Source: Cruorifilaria tuberocauda
Taxonomy: Eukaryota; Nematoda; Chromadorea; Rhabditida; Onchocercidae
Reading direction: 5' to 3'
Assembly: GCA_013365365.1 (NCBI GenBank)
Contig: JABVXU010000388.1
Coordinates: forward strand, 1 to 51,709
Length of the DNA: 51,709 nucleotides
Shown here: positions 31,773 through 44,300 of the stretch, one piece after another
Layout of the letters: each line of letters begins with the position of its first letter
Numbering within the stretch: the first letter of the stretch is position 1
Notes under the pieces: model-generated
Databases searched by the model: none
The model's input: the letters and a program-made list of their open reading frames with translations, nothing else
Told to the model about the DNA's origin: nothing
Program-made: the position numbers and the translations under genes

Positions 31773-34700
31773 TCATATCAAACGTGTACCAAGTTTCACT
31801 TCTTGATGTTTCCTATCTTCTCTTTCTTTGACTCGCAACCTGTTTTTCAATTTTTTTCTATGTCGCTTTTCTCCCGGTATCGGCAGCATATTTCTTTTTT
31901 GCAAACTCTTTAAGCGTTCTGCCAAAATACTGCCCTGTAACATTTGACCCTGCCAATCATCGAAAAAAGATAATTGAGAAAGGAAAAAGACTCTTACAGA
32001 AAATTATATGCATAACATAAAAAATGGAATCTTTCACTTCGGATTTATTATAAGGTGAATGACCCAGTAAAAAACTTGATTCAAAAAAAATACTCAAAAT
32101 TTTAATTCATTTCGTGCATAAATAAATGCTTGTGGATAAAAAAGGATGATATTCACTAGACAGGATAAAATAAAATAACTTCCTGAAAAAAAACCTACTA
32201 AAAAGGGATAATTAAAAAAGGTAATTTCAGCAACAGTTGAACAAAATAAACCTGCGGCTTCAGTTCTCGCAAAGAACCTGGCAATTCCTCAGTTAACAAT
32301 ACGGATTGCTCATACGGCTCAAACTTCCCACGACCCAAACGCTGTGTACTAGCAAATTTTTTCATCAACTGAAAAATATATCGTAGAGAACTGACATAAA
32401 AATTAATATTGATCAGTCAACATCCTACCAATTGATCCAAATTTACTCAATTTTTTCTGCCACACCAAACCTTTTAAAAATAACTTCAATTTTAGATTAA
32501 AGGAATGAAATGAACTATAACTAACTTTATGTTCTTTCCGTTTTCTTGCAACTTCTTCCTGTTTCTGCATTTCTTTATTAATTTCTTTATTCAATTTCCT
32601 AGCTCTATAATAACTTGATAAGTATAAGGTTCCCAAAAATGAAAATTAATTTTGCAAAGCATAACTTTTTGTTAAACAGTATTACGGAATACTCACGAAT
32701 AGATAAGATGCATTTGTTCTTTTTGGAATGCAGAAATATTTTCAATTTCTTGCTGTTTTCGTCTCATGTATTCCAAACGTCGAGCTTTCTTTGTTTTTCG
32801 CTTAATGACTGACCTTTTTTCTTAAAAAAAATTTGAAAATTCCCAAATAATCTTGAGTAAGATGAAAAAAAAAATGAGAAAATTTCTTTAACTCACTTTC
32901 ACAGCCGTTCTGTTCTACTTCATTCTCATCTTCTAGATTTTCATCATCATTATCGTTATCATCATTATCATCAAGACCTGCCCTTAGTTCCAATTCTATT
33001 TCTTCCTGAAGTATTTCTTGAAAAATGATGTAAACAAATTACAATCAACGGTGAATGAGGCCGAAAAGATGAAAAACAATGGAAACCTTAGTGGCATATT
33101 TCCCTGCAAGTAGTGTAAATTCACGTTCCAGCTTTTCACTTTCTTCAGTTTTTCTCTTTTCTTCTTCGGCTACCTCAGCAACATAATCCTAGAATACAAT
33201 GTTGAACTTCTGCTGATCTTCTTAAGGTACTTTATTAATTCTTGATCTTATATATTAGTTATAGATGTCATTTATTTATTTTTTATTTATTAGTTGGAGA
33301 TCATGAAGGACCGATATTTGGAAATCAGTATCGTTTTTAATAAAAAATGCAGTAAGTATAAAAGAACAGAGAAAAGAGACAGATTATGATATCATGAAGC
33401 ATCATTAAGCTTATTAAAATGCAAAAATAATTCAGCAATCGCCGCTCAAATTTCGAGAAAATTCATGATCGATTGAAAACATATATTCTTTTTCTATGAA
33501 TGAATTTTAAATTTTTTGAAAGTAACAAAAAATTCAAATCACTGACCAAATATTTAGATACAGGTGGATTATATGATGCCCCCGCCGGAGCAACTTCCAC
33601 ATGCTGTAATACGCTTGCTATATGCTTTAAAGTTTTCGGCTTCCGTGGTAATTTTTTTTTGGTAGTTGCAAGATAGTATTCCTCTGCTACTGAAACATCC
33701 TTTTGCGAATGCTGTCCTAAAAAATACAAGAATTAAACTACGAAATTAAATCACCATATCAGCAGAACAACAGTGCCAAAATTGATAGAAAAGCAGATGT
33801 TAAGATAGCAGTGAAATAACTTGAATTCTCACAAACTTATTAAATTTTTGACATTTTTAGATGAAAGGCTCATCAGAAATCATCCATTTCCTTCAAATCT
33901 ATCTTTCTTTGTGAATGTATAGTGAAAATTTCATAGCAAACACAAAATAATTGTAAACAATCTTCGAATTACATTATTTACAGTTAAACAGCAGTTAATA
34001 TCGCCATAAAAATTCGTACCCCAAAGATCATACAGTTTTCGAGGATGCGCTGTTGAGCTTTCTGAAAAACTAGCTTTGGCTATGGCTGGTTTTTTCGATT
34101 TTTCCAGGAGCGCCTTCTTCAGTTGCCGTTTAGAAATATTCTTCTCTTCCACAGATCTAAAGCTACATTATTAGGAACCTGAAAAGAAAAAGTCCCCAAA
34201 AAAAAAACCCTCTAGTGAAAAATTACCATTAGTTGAGGACAAAAACCTGTCTTCTGAGACCCTTTTTTATACGATCTTGCTACAATCGCATTTAAAATGA
34301 GATCGCTTTTTCCAAAAATTAAACTTAACTTCCAACACACGGATAATGGTAAACATATCCATATATCAATAGTAATTATAAGTAAAAACTAACTAACTCC
34401 ATCTTTTTTAATCTCTTCATCAAAGCTGCCCGCTGTCGTCTAGTTAATTTAAGATTATTGTGGTCAGCTTCCCTGTCGACGGTAAATAGACTACCATCAC
34501 TTTGTTTTTTTACACATGAAATTAGGAAGATTCAATGATTTAATAAAATGCTGATTTAATGATTTAATAAAATAAGCCGATTTATTATAATACTGATTAA
34601 CCAGTGAAAAAAGTTTAATTAAATTTAAAAGTACTATTTTTAAATTTCTTCTAAACTATGTATATCATCTAAAATCGGAAGATATTTCTGACATACTTTC

Positions 34701-34838
34701 AGCAGCATCAGCCTGAACTTCACAAAGAAAATCTTCCACATCCTGAATTCGTGCACCCTTCTTCCAATATCGTTTTTTGTTCCGTGAAATTCGACATTTC
34801 TGGATCTTTCCTGATGGTTTCACATTACCGTTCATCAT
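31773..34838 (-). CDS. NOP53: Ribosome biogenesis protein NOP53 (GLTSCR2/PICT1 homologue), about 418 aa
   Basis: Minus-strand exons: 34838-34693 (start ATGATG; donor uncertain), 34499-34398, 34156-34020, 33716-33547, 33188-33087, 33005-32897, 32820-32697, 32604-32526, 32368-32252, 31949-31773 (stop TGA). All joins after the first are phase-consistent. Family landmarks appear in order: an N-terminal KKGARIQDVEDFL, SLFTVD, RKLYDLWG, VEVAPAGASYNP, a coiled-coil EKLEREFTLLAGK, an acidic Asp-rich stretch, a basic KRKTKKARRLEYMRR, RLGRGKFEPYE, LPGSLRELKPQ and a C-terminal ERLKSLQKRNMLP. NOP53 binds 5S rRNP on pre-60S particles and recruits the exosome helicase MTR4 for ITS2 processing (family knowledge). 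Human NOP53 is 478 residues, so length fits. Exon 1 has a strong GTATGT donor at 34696 that is out of phase; the GTCAGA donor at 34692 fits the frame but is weak. Confidence 0.92.
34693..34838 (-). other. NOP53: First exon of NOP53, donor ambiguous
   Basis: ATGATG at 34838-34833 lies four bases after a CATGACAG acceptor-like site, which suits spliced-leader addition. The exon encodes the conserved KKRYWKKGARIQDVEDFL segment. Two donors compete: GTATGT after 34697 (strong, phase 1) and GTCAGA after 34693 (weak, phase 2). Only the second fits the acceptor at 34499. A missed microexon is another explanation. Confidence 0.6.
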
Positions 34839-35138
34839 ATTCCTGTCATGGCATTCACTTTTAATAAAACAAATCTCCAACAGTATGAATGCAATTGAAC
34901 AAACGAAAGTTACCGCACATCTCGGTAAGATTATTGCCACATCTACCACCTATTTATTTATCATCTACCATTTAATACAATCATCTACTATTTCTAGTAA
35001 TGTCTAATCATAACATAATTATACAAAATACTAAATTCAAATTATTTGGCAATATTATTCTAACAGAATTCATTCATACTAATAATTAATCCATTAAAAA
35101 ATGAAACAAATTCTGAACATGAAGGAAGTCCGGATAGC

Positions 35139-35152
35139 TACCGGTTCCGGTA
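35139..35152. promoter_or_regulatory. TACCGG-TT-CCGGTA inverted repeat in the NOP53 upstream region
   Basis: Two six-base arms, TACCGG and CCGGTA, are separated by TT. It is about 300 bp upstream of the NOP53 start and stands out against the surrounding A+T-rich DNA. Related GGTACC/CCGGTACC words recur at 35279-35290. A protein-binding site is a guess. Confidence 0.35.
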
Positions 35153-35243
35153 CGAAATATGCAAACCAAAACAACGAACTCACCAACCTAACAAACGAAA
35201 TTCAGCAAGACGCGTCCGTATTTAACGGGCCTCGATGTGTAAA

Positions 35244-35405
35244 ATGAATCTTCTGGAAATTGCTACCGAGTATCGAGGACCGGTACCGATCGAGCTGATA
35301 CCGAGATTGGTAGCAAGGGACGAGGAAAATATGATAGTTAAATGGTTTTTTTTTGTAATGCTAGATATTTATTGGATATTTTCGGGAAATACTAAAAAAT
35401 CATAG
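35244..35405 (+). CDS. Candidate 53-aa small ORF in the GC-rich patch upstream of NOP53
   Basis: ATG at 35244 opens a frame reading MNLLEIATEYRGPVPIELIP followed by RLVARDEENM, then an AT-rich tail to a TAG at 35403. The first 31 codons are much more GC-rich and protein-like than the tail, so the tail may be intron (a GTTAAA donor follows Ile-31). I see no partner exon and no recognisable domain. The coding look may be a by-product of the GC-rich palindromic DNA it lies in. Confidence 0.2.
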   Translation: MNLLEIATEYRGPVPIELIPRLVARDEENMIVKWFFFVMLDIYWIFSGNTKKS

Positions 35406-36267
35406 TATTTCAGTGTGTTTTGTCCAGTAAATGATTAAATGGAATTGTGTAACCTTACGACACTATTTTTTCCATCAATTTTTGTTATTCATCATTATCT
35501 TAAAACAAAAGATTTTCCGGAGAGATGTAAACATTCGTAAACATATCCATTTTGACATTTCTCTTCAAAATACTCTCTATCGTTGATAGTGTTATTAACG
35601 TTTCATTCTTTTTTTTTTCTTTGTTTTTTTTTTTTACCTTCGTTTCTAGTGCTGATTGGATGAAAACTCAAAATTGTTAAATGTTATTCATATATAGGTG
35701 TGACACTGTGCTGTAAGATTAATGCAAATTTTCCGCAAAAATCTTATCTATCCGTATGATCGAATTTTGCTTGAGGCTATTTTCGCAGAAATTCCGGGAT
35801 AAATCACAAGCTTCTTGAAACTATGATGAGCAGCAGCTTCGTTCATTTATTAAACAAGATATGACGAAGAGAATTGGTAATAAGGATTAAGAAGTATGAG
35901 AAATTATATTTTATAAATAAACTATCCCTCTTTTAAATTAAGAATAACTATTGCCTATAACGTTATATGAAATTCTCTTAACGATTAAATGATGATATTA
36001 TGCTGTAAAAAAAAAAAGCATATGCCCTACTCATACTTTGGCAACTGTAATAACTAAGTTCATTAGGTAGGGCAAATTTTAGAAGTGACCCGTGGGATTT
36101 CAATGGTTGACCCGAAATCTTTCTTCCAATGTATCTGTCCTTTGCAATAGTTGTGGTAGTATTACGCCTGTTTGGGGGTGGCTTGTATACGATGTGCCAC
36201 CTATCTCACAACCGACGCTAGAGGGCATCTATCGATTCCGTATGTATGGATATATATATACATGTAT

Positions 36268-36337
<70 letters not shown>

Positions 36338-38285
36338 TATGTTTATATGTGTCTGTGTCTGTATATTTGTGTATGTATATATGTGTGTGTGTGTGTGTGT
36401 ATGTATGTGTGTGTGTGTCATGTGTGTATATTTCGATTTTAATAGTCACATTGATGATTCGATAGCTCTCATTTTCTTTTCCATGTGTATTATGTATATG
36501 TATGTATGTGTATGTATGTATGTGTGTGTGTGTGTGTATATACCTGTGTTTCGCTGTGTTACATTTCAGTTTAATATAATATTGAAAGATTAACTGTTAA
36601 TGTTACTGTTTGAGGGGTACAAATAGCAAAATGAATAGGTTATCATTGAAGCAATTTCATGCTTCGAATTTCCCTACCAATTTTCAATGTTGAATTTATT
36701 CGATATAATTTGGGAAAAGTTTGACAGATTCGCGAATTGATTTCGCTATCAAAAAGCTGATCGGATGAAGTATCATCTGTCTGAATAAGGAAAGATGGCA
36801 GTCATCGTTCGTTCCACTTAATCATTTCCGTCTGTTAGTTGTCCAAGGAAATTTCTTTTTATCCTTCTTTTTTTTTTGTATCTAAATTCATGTGATGGTC
36901 TTCCATAGAAAGCGTTTGCGTTCATTCACACATCGTTATGACCTATCTATTTATCATACATAGGATTGAATTCTTCAAAAGCTTAGAGGTTGTTCTGGGA
37001 CGTAACTCTGATATTTTTCACTGTAGATCGTATCAAATATAATAACGTTCATATCACATTTATGGTTTTTATATTTGATTCTTATCGATTTGTTTCACTC
37101 ATTTATGCATTTATTGGATTGATTTGAATTGTTTTTATGGAATTTTATTTTTGCATGTTGCATTTTCAGTGAATGGTTTTTGCAAGGCAGAACGGATGCA
37201 GCTAAAGTTTGGTAATAAATGATAATATTATCCAGTAGTTTATAACTGATTTATATTTAGTTATTAATTTCATTTGTTAGAAAATGAAATTTTAACTATA
37301 AATTTTATCGAGAGCAAAAGAGTAATAAAATAAAGCTGAATAGTGTTTTATTATTACTCTTTTATCCTATAATATATTGATATTTGTTGATGAGGTAAAT
37401 TTCGAAAAACTGAATAGTTTAGGTAGCTTTTTTTAATATCTATGTCTGGTATTGATCGTAGCATATTTCTGCTGCTCCACATGTTGAATTTTATTTTGAC
37501 ACAAAAATGAATGCTTTTTTTGGAAGTGGTTAAGGCATGAGCAATAAATTTTTTGTAGTGTATCCTTTATCGTTTATCATTGATTGATGCATGAATTAAG
37601 CTGCTTGCATTGTTTGTCCATTTTTTTCCCCTTTATCGAAATCTCCTCTTTCTTCCTATCCACTCCAACACTTCCATCCCCCAAAAAAAAAGAAAAGAGG
37701 AGTGATATTTGGGGACTAAAAAAACCTGTTGAGCTAGTTCATCTCTTGCTGTTCTTTTTATAAAAAAGAGGTTGTTAATTGAAATGTATGCCAATCAGTC
37801 AACTACTGCTAGACATAGTCTTGATGTTTCCTTTTTTTCTTTTTCTCTTACCAAATATTTTACCCTTTTTTTAATGGTTGGAATTAGATTGGATCAATAT
37901 GATTCAACATACTTCCATGAAAGACAAAGACCGTTAAATTATCCTGTGCAACACGTTTTGCAAGTTGATAGCAATTGTCAATCTTCAAACCATTCTTTTA
38001 TTTAGGATCTAAATGGTTTGCAAAGCCAGAGATTCGAAATTGTTTCTTCTCGATAAAAAAAGCGCGACCGAACAATTTACAAAAGTAATATGTCCTTTAA
38101 AATTATAGATTTCATTACATTCCTCAAATCTGCTTTTGGCATTTCAAATAAGTGGAATTGTATTAGTCAAGTTCAGATTTGTTGGATATGATGAAATTTG
38201 TAGTTTTAAGATACATATAATTTTAAGTTGCCAGACTGCACTTTTTTTTCACATATAACGCAGTTAAGGTAATAACTTATGGTAT
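35406..38285. other. Region between NOP53 and FBXO11/DRE-1, diverging genes
   Basis: It contains long (TG)n arrays (36265-36420 and 36520-36540) and several short open frames without partner exons, such as 36092-36240 and 37860-38005. A possible alternative first exon for FBXO11 at 35861-35876 is described among the findings. The promoters of both flanking genes should lie here, but no specific element is recognised. Confidence 0.5.
36258..36545. repeat. (TG)n / (TATG)n microsatellite cluster
   Basis: A run of about 30 TG dinucleotides at 36270-36332 is followed by shorter TG and TATG runs to 36420, and by another at 36495-36540. The Cys/Val and His/Thr open frames on both strands across this block are repeat artefacts. 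Confidence 0.92.
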
Positions 38286-38388
38286 ATGGCGGATGGAGAA
38301 GACGATTCAAATCCGAATCTGTCGATCAGCCCATCTCGACAAACTCTGATTTGTGGAAAAAGGCGAACAATCACTTTGCATAGCATGG
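38286..38388 (+). other. dre-1: First coding exon of FBXO11/DRE-1
   Basis: The 34 codons [20 protein letters not shown] to LHSM, plus one base, end at a GTATAA donor in phase 1. This matches the acceptor at 38681 (AAAATACAG), which needs two more bases. An acceptor-like TATAACGCAG at 38253-38262 gives a 23-nt leader suitable for spliced-leader addition. The exon sequence is acidic then basic, as at other FBXO11 N termini, though not conserved residue by residue. Confidence 0.65.
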
Positions 38389-41300
38389 GTATAATTTTTT
38401 TTCTTTTGATATGCATCCATATTTTGGCTAGCATTTGACGAGTTTTTTGCACAACAGAAGACATTTAACGAGTTGCGGATTTTCTAAAAAATTAGAACCC
38501 TTATAATATGCGCTAAGTTTTCACCTTTCTCTTGCTTGTTGCGTTTATGTTCTGTAAAATTCTTTTTTGTAAGTCACGTGCGATTGGGAGAAAAAGTTGA
38601 CATCGTGGTTGTAAGATGAGATCGTTGAGAATATAGCGGGTTTTGAGATCATTTAACATTTGAATTTCTATAAAATACAGTGTTGCGACGTCGTAATAGT
38701 GGACAAGCAGACCCTGCAGAACCGCCGACAGTACAAACTTCAACACCAGTGAGTAGTTCGGTTTCGTACCTTCAATCAGTACCTGTACAAACGGATATTG
38801 CTGATATGTCTGCCGGGAAAAGGTAATTTGGAGACAAAAAAAGACAATGGGATAATTCTTTTCTATAATTTATGAAAAAGAAACTAAAAAAATTTTTTTT
38901 TAGAAATAAGTATTTGTTCTGACTGAATAAGACTGATCTTGTCCAGAAAGCTACATGATTTTGGAGATTACCATCATGAATTATTGTACATATTTAAATT
39001 TACTATTGGTACGTTATTGTGAGCTTGCGATAGAAAAAGGTGTTAGATCATGGTTCTTCTTCCTGAGCTGTTATCATAAGTCAAATTCCATTTATTGTCT
39101 AGATAATAATCTATCAAAATTGTTGGCTTATTGTAAAGTTATCCCAAATGATGAAATCAAAATTTCTATGTTTCACAGATATGAATTACGTCGGCGCCGA
39201 TCTCTCCAACACAGCGAGGGAGATGGAAACACGACGAGTAGCAGTGCTGCAACAACCGATGAGGTAATTAATTTTGTTTGAATCAGAAGTGCGCATTTTC
39301 ATACATATGTATAAACAGAATTGTAGTACTAGCAAAAACATTTCTGGTATATGATACTGATTTAAGAATCGCATCTTATGTAATTTCTGATCAACAATAT
39401 ACTGATCGTGGTTATCAGAAGACTTCAGTATTCAAAGATATTCAAAAATAGGGCCTATAACTTACGAAAGATATAGTAGATTTAGAAGTTATATAAACTA
39501 ATTGAATCATTTAGTCGTGCAGTATTTTATATATTTGATAGAAATGTTCATTATATTTTAGTTTAGGGTAGATCTCGATTATCATTATTAAAAGAAAAAA
39601 TTACTCAATAATATGCTATCATTTTAATCCTTCCTAACTCCACGCTCTCTCGACGTCTTTAGTATGAGTTTTAGGAAGATTCAAAGCGCAGTTTTTCATT
39701 TTAGACGATGTATTGGTGTTATCTTTAGTGGGGGAAAATTCCCGAATAGATAATATTGCAAAGAAAGGAAAAATACTGAAATTATGATCTTTAATTTGTA
39801 ATGCTTGTGTCACTTATGTAAATTCATTTATATTTTACGTTGTTACAATCTTTCATCGTTTCATTACTTCATCTATTTCATTTTCATTTTCGTCATTTTT
39901 CCGTTTTAATTGTGTAGATAAAAGAATGAAGCAAATTTGCTTGCAGAAAAATGGGACTAGATAATTTTTTCCATGTTTTTCAAACATTTACATCTCTGTA
40001 GTCATCTTTCGAATTCATTTTGATCAGCAGTAAACTTCATAATAGTAAATAATTAGTAAAACCTACTCTGATTCATAAGTAGTTGGGAATGGTCACTGGA
40101 ACAAATATTTCGTGCTGAATATCGATAATTGATAAATTAGTGAACAAGTAAAAAACGATGAACAGGTGATTCTAAAGTTGGAACTTCAATGTTCCATTCA
40201 GCCATCGTTATGGACTTGTTGTACTATAATTGAGCAATTCTTTTGATGAAAATTAATTTTTATTGCTTCTCATATGCACATGGTTTGAAACATTTTTTTA
40301 TAACCGAAACGAGGGATATAGCACGTAACAGAGAAGCTATTATTCGGAGGAACAGTGTCGTTCAAGCACTTCTTTTATTCTCTTTCTATGTTGTCCATTT
40401 ACTTATTGTCTCAGTATTGAAAATGTGACTTATTTTTCTTACCTGAACAGAATACATCTGTTATCTTAAAATAGAAGCTTTATCTTGGAGTACCTTTATC
40501 AACATCAGTTACCAGCTAAAAGAATGACCGGACTGATGAATAAGTCATCCGACTATTGAGTTTTTCTTATTATTAATAGTTATCAAGTTATTGACATCAG
40601 TCGTTCTTTTCCAAAACATTAATGAAAAGTAAGCATGTAATCATGCACGTTTTTTTCTTGGATTTGCTTTTTGAAACGATGTACATATCTGCGTGTGCTG
40701 TGTAGTGAAATAACATGAGAGAAAAAAAAAACTGGTTTTGTTTATTTCTCTTCGACAGATTTTCAGAATCTTGTTCAAAAGGCATATTTGCGAAGAAATA
40801 ATTTATTTCCTTTTTTAGAAATCAGTGGGACCATTACGTAAACGGATAAAGGGTGATCCATTGACTGAAGCGCAAAGCAGGTACATCACTGTTGTTTCAA
40901 TTTTCTGTTTATGTTAGATGAGTGACTATTTAATTATATATTTATGGGGGGAGGAATGAACGAGAGCACAGTTGTTTGAGGAAAATTTTGGGATGCTGAA
41001 ATGTCGAAGAAAGTCTAGGATTTTCAAGTAGGAAACTGAGATTGTATTTAAAGATCTTTAATTTAATAAACTGGTTTTTCTTTTTAATTCCATAGTTTCT
41101 CTCAACTTGCTGAAATACGATGTATCAAGTTTTATTTACTTCACAAATTTTACAGCAGTTTTAAGTCCAAAATTTTGATATGTTCGGAAAGATTAGTTCC
41201 TATTGATTTTATTTTCCTAACATTGAAATGACCTATTTTCGAAATTTATTATTTTGGATAAAGGGAGCATCTGAGGAACCTCTCGTACCTACAGCTAAAT

Positions 41301-44300
41301 CCATAATTTTCTAGATATGTAAGGAAGATGATGTGTATGGATTGTAAATGTATTGCATTAAAGGAATATTTCCTCCACATCATATTTCTTTTGTGTGTCC
41401 TAATTATGAATTTTTTTAGCTTGGATCGATCTTTAGCGCGTTATTCATCTCATTCCTCAATTGATATTTTACCAGATGAAATTTTTATGAAGGTATGTAT
41501 GAATTAGTTTTTACGTTTAGATGTTTTGTTGTTCATTTATTGAGTGCATATTGCGAGATTTTTCAATTATGGAATGCGGTTTAGTTGTTTTTAGATTTAT
41601 TCATTTCTTTACGAAGGCGATCTCCTTGCATGTTGTGCTGTATCGCGTCGTTTTTATCGATTATCAAATGATTTAAATTTGTGGTAAATTTTAATATGAA
41701 TTTTAAAGGAAATTTCAATATTTCATAAATTAAGAAAAAATTTCATTTCGATTTTACATATGTACATTGTTAATTTATTTATTAAGTTCGACTTGGTATA
41801 ACTGGTGAATATGGTTTATTCTGTATGTGTACGTAACCGTTAAAGAAAACAAATTGGTTTATTAAAAAAGTTTAGTGAAGAAAAAGCGGAATAGTCCTAC
41901 AAAAAATATATAGATTAATCACTGATATTCGAAAATAGCATTGCAGTGCTACTCGTTTGAATACGGGGAAATGTGTAATATGTCAGTTAAGGTTGTAAAC
42001 AATTTTGAAAGAAGTGTGTTTACAATCATAATCTCAGATTATTCAGGAAAAAAATCAAGGATAATTTGGCAACGCATCTTTTTGATAGGATATTGATAAT
42101 ATGAAACTGGATTTGTTTTAAATAAATGAAGTAGAAAATGACATTAATTTAGAGCATTTACGCGCTTACTTCATTAAAATTTTTGTGAATGTTACTGGAC
42201 TTATGAAGGCATTATTTTTAAATTTTCTTTTTTATAAAATATTTTCATTTTCTATATTTTGTATCCACTTAGGAAGGCACTATATCAAGGAGCTTTTGAA
42301 TATCGGTTACCTCTTTATCATCCTGAACCACGCAAATTCGAATTTCGGGAAGTCGGTCGTTGGCGAGACACTATAAATCCATGGAAGGAAAGTTTTCGCC
42401 AGTTGGTGAGTATTGAACAAAACTTCCAAAGCGTAGGATGCTTGAATTTTTCATTCAAATTCTGATGTTCAAACATTTGGATCGCTGTTGTTTGAGCCTT
42501 CGTTAAGTTTCTGACAACATTTTATGTTTTGGCGCAAAATAATTGGATTCATCACGATAATATTCGATTACAATTTAAAAAAAATTATGAAATATGTAAT
42601 TAATTACTGTTTGTTTACTATGGGCGCTATCGTATCATATCATTCTTTGAATTCAGTAATGGAGTTGCATTATAATTTGTTTTGCTTTGTATCGATATAT
42701 TTTTGCAGCGTCAAGGTGTTCACCTAAGGTCCGGTTTCGCTCATGTTTACGAAGGTCATATCGGACGCAATATATTGCATTTTACAAGTCTCAACAGTGC
42801 AGTTGAACATTGTGAGCAACTTCCATATGAAGACGAAAAGTTGATTTTTCTTCATGAAGGATTGTACGCTTCAACGCATTTAGTGATCGATACATCACTG
42901 CAGATTATCGGTGCAGGTCTGGTTCTTCCATTCTTGTGTGATGAATTTGATCTTGCCATTTTTGGTGTCAACATAATTCGATCTTCAGATCTCTTTAGCT
43001 TTACATGTATAACTTAATTCTTGAATGGGTTAAATAGGCGACCGAAATCAACACATCTTAGTTGAATTTATGATGAAACAATGCTTAAAAAAGTTTATGT
43101 TATACTGCTGTGAAATTTTTGTCGCACTGGAAAAAAGGTGACAGTTTTGAAATTCAGTGTACTTCTATGATTCTTATTACAGGTGCATCGCGCAATTTCC
43201 AAGATTCAGTTATCCTTGAGAGCAATGAAGGAACAACAGTAACGTTTGTAGAAGGTGCGGAACGTGCATATCTTGGCTTTTGTATGGTGAGATATGTGGA
43301 GCCTCCTTTGGATCCAATACGTATAGGACACGCACAACATCTTTCCTCTGCTCTTGTTGTTAATTCTTATGCTAGCCCACTAATTGAGCATTGCAGTTTT
43401 TCATCAACTTCCACTGGTTTGTTTCAACTTCTCAACTTTTTTTTCAATGAATAATATATAAAGTTAAATTTTATGACTATAAAGTTAAATTTTATGATCG
43501 AGATAGATCCATTAATTCAGACCTGTCATATGTGATTAGAATAAGTGTTTAGAGGATCGAATAAGAATAAATAGAAAAAAAAACACCTATTTCAGTCTCT
43601 ATGTACCTTTATCTTTACTCACATAAAAATGAAACATTCGACAAAAATGGTGAGCCAGAATTAATAATGATCAGCAAAATCTATGAAAATTTGCGGTATT
43701 TTCTCGAAAAATTAGATTAGGCGATATTTGAAGTTTGTCAAGCACTCACATGGAAATGTAATAAATACTATACAGATGAAACAGATGGATTGAGAACTGG
43801 GATTTTAAATTCATTCAAATATTATCACGCATTCTGTTGGCAAAAATGTATGTAGCAGGCAAAAAATAAAAATTTTCATAATCATACGATTCACCGATGT
43901 CATAAAACTGAAATGTATAATACATTACAATCTTACAATGATGAACATTCATGTGTTACAGGAGGTGCCACTGTTTGCGTAAAGCATGAAGGTGCAAATC
44001 CATACATTAGGAGTTGCTCTATATGTGGTTCGGATAACGTCGGAATTTACATTACTGATAGTGCTACTGGAACATATGAGGATTGCGAAATTGCGCGCAA
44101 CACGTTAGCTGGTGTTTGGGTGAAGAATAAAGCAAATCCATACTTTCGACGTTGTCATATTCATGATGGTCGAGATGTTGGTGTTTTCACTTTTGAACAC
44201 GGAATGGTCAGTTTATTAATTGGTTTGAAATGAGGACTAAAGATTGTAAGCTATCAATTTTTTTCGCACGCTCAATCTAAGCATATGAATCAATTATATT

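Noticed and set aside
36092..36240. Frame encoding LCNSCGSITPVWGWLVYDVPP
   Set aside because: It looks partly protein-like and the DNA is slightly GC-rich, but it runs straight into the TG repeat, has no clean splice sites and has no partner exon in phase.
37772..38005. Frame encoding RLDQYDSTYFHERQRPLNYP considered as an FBXO11 exon
   Set aside because: No good donor in the needed phase 1 is present, and the exon at 38286-38388 supplies a better start. It remains possible as an untranslated exon.
38264..38746. Two minus-strand open frames of 66 and 77 codons
   Set aside because: They are antisense shadows of the first two FBXO11 exons and the intron between them.
42682..43017. 111-codon frame considered as an uninterrupted exon
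   Set aside because: Only 42709-42916 is coding; the homology to FBXO11 stops at the GTCTGG donor and resumes in phase at 43183.
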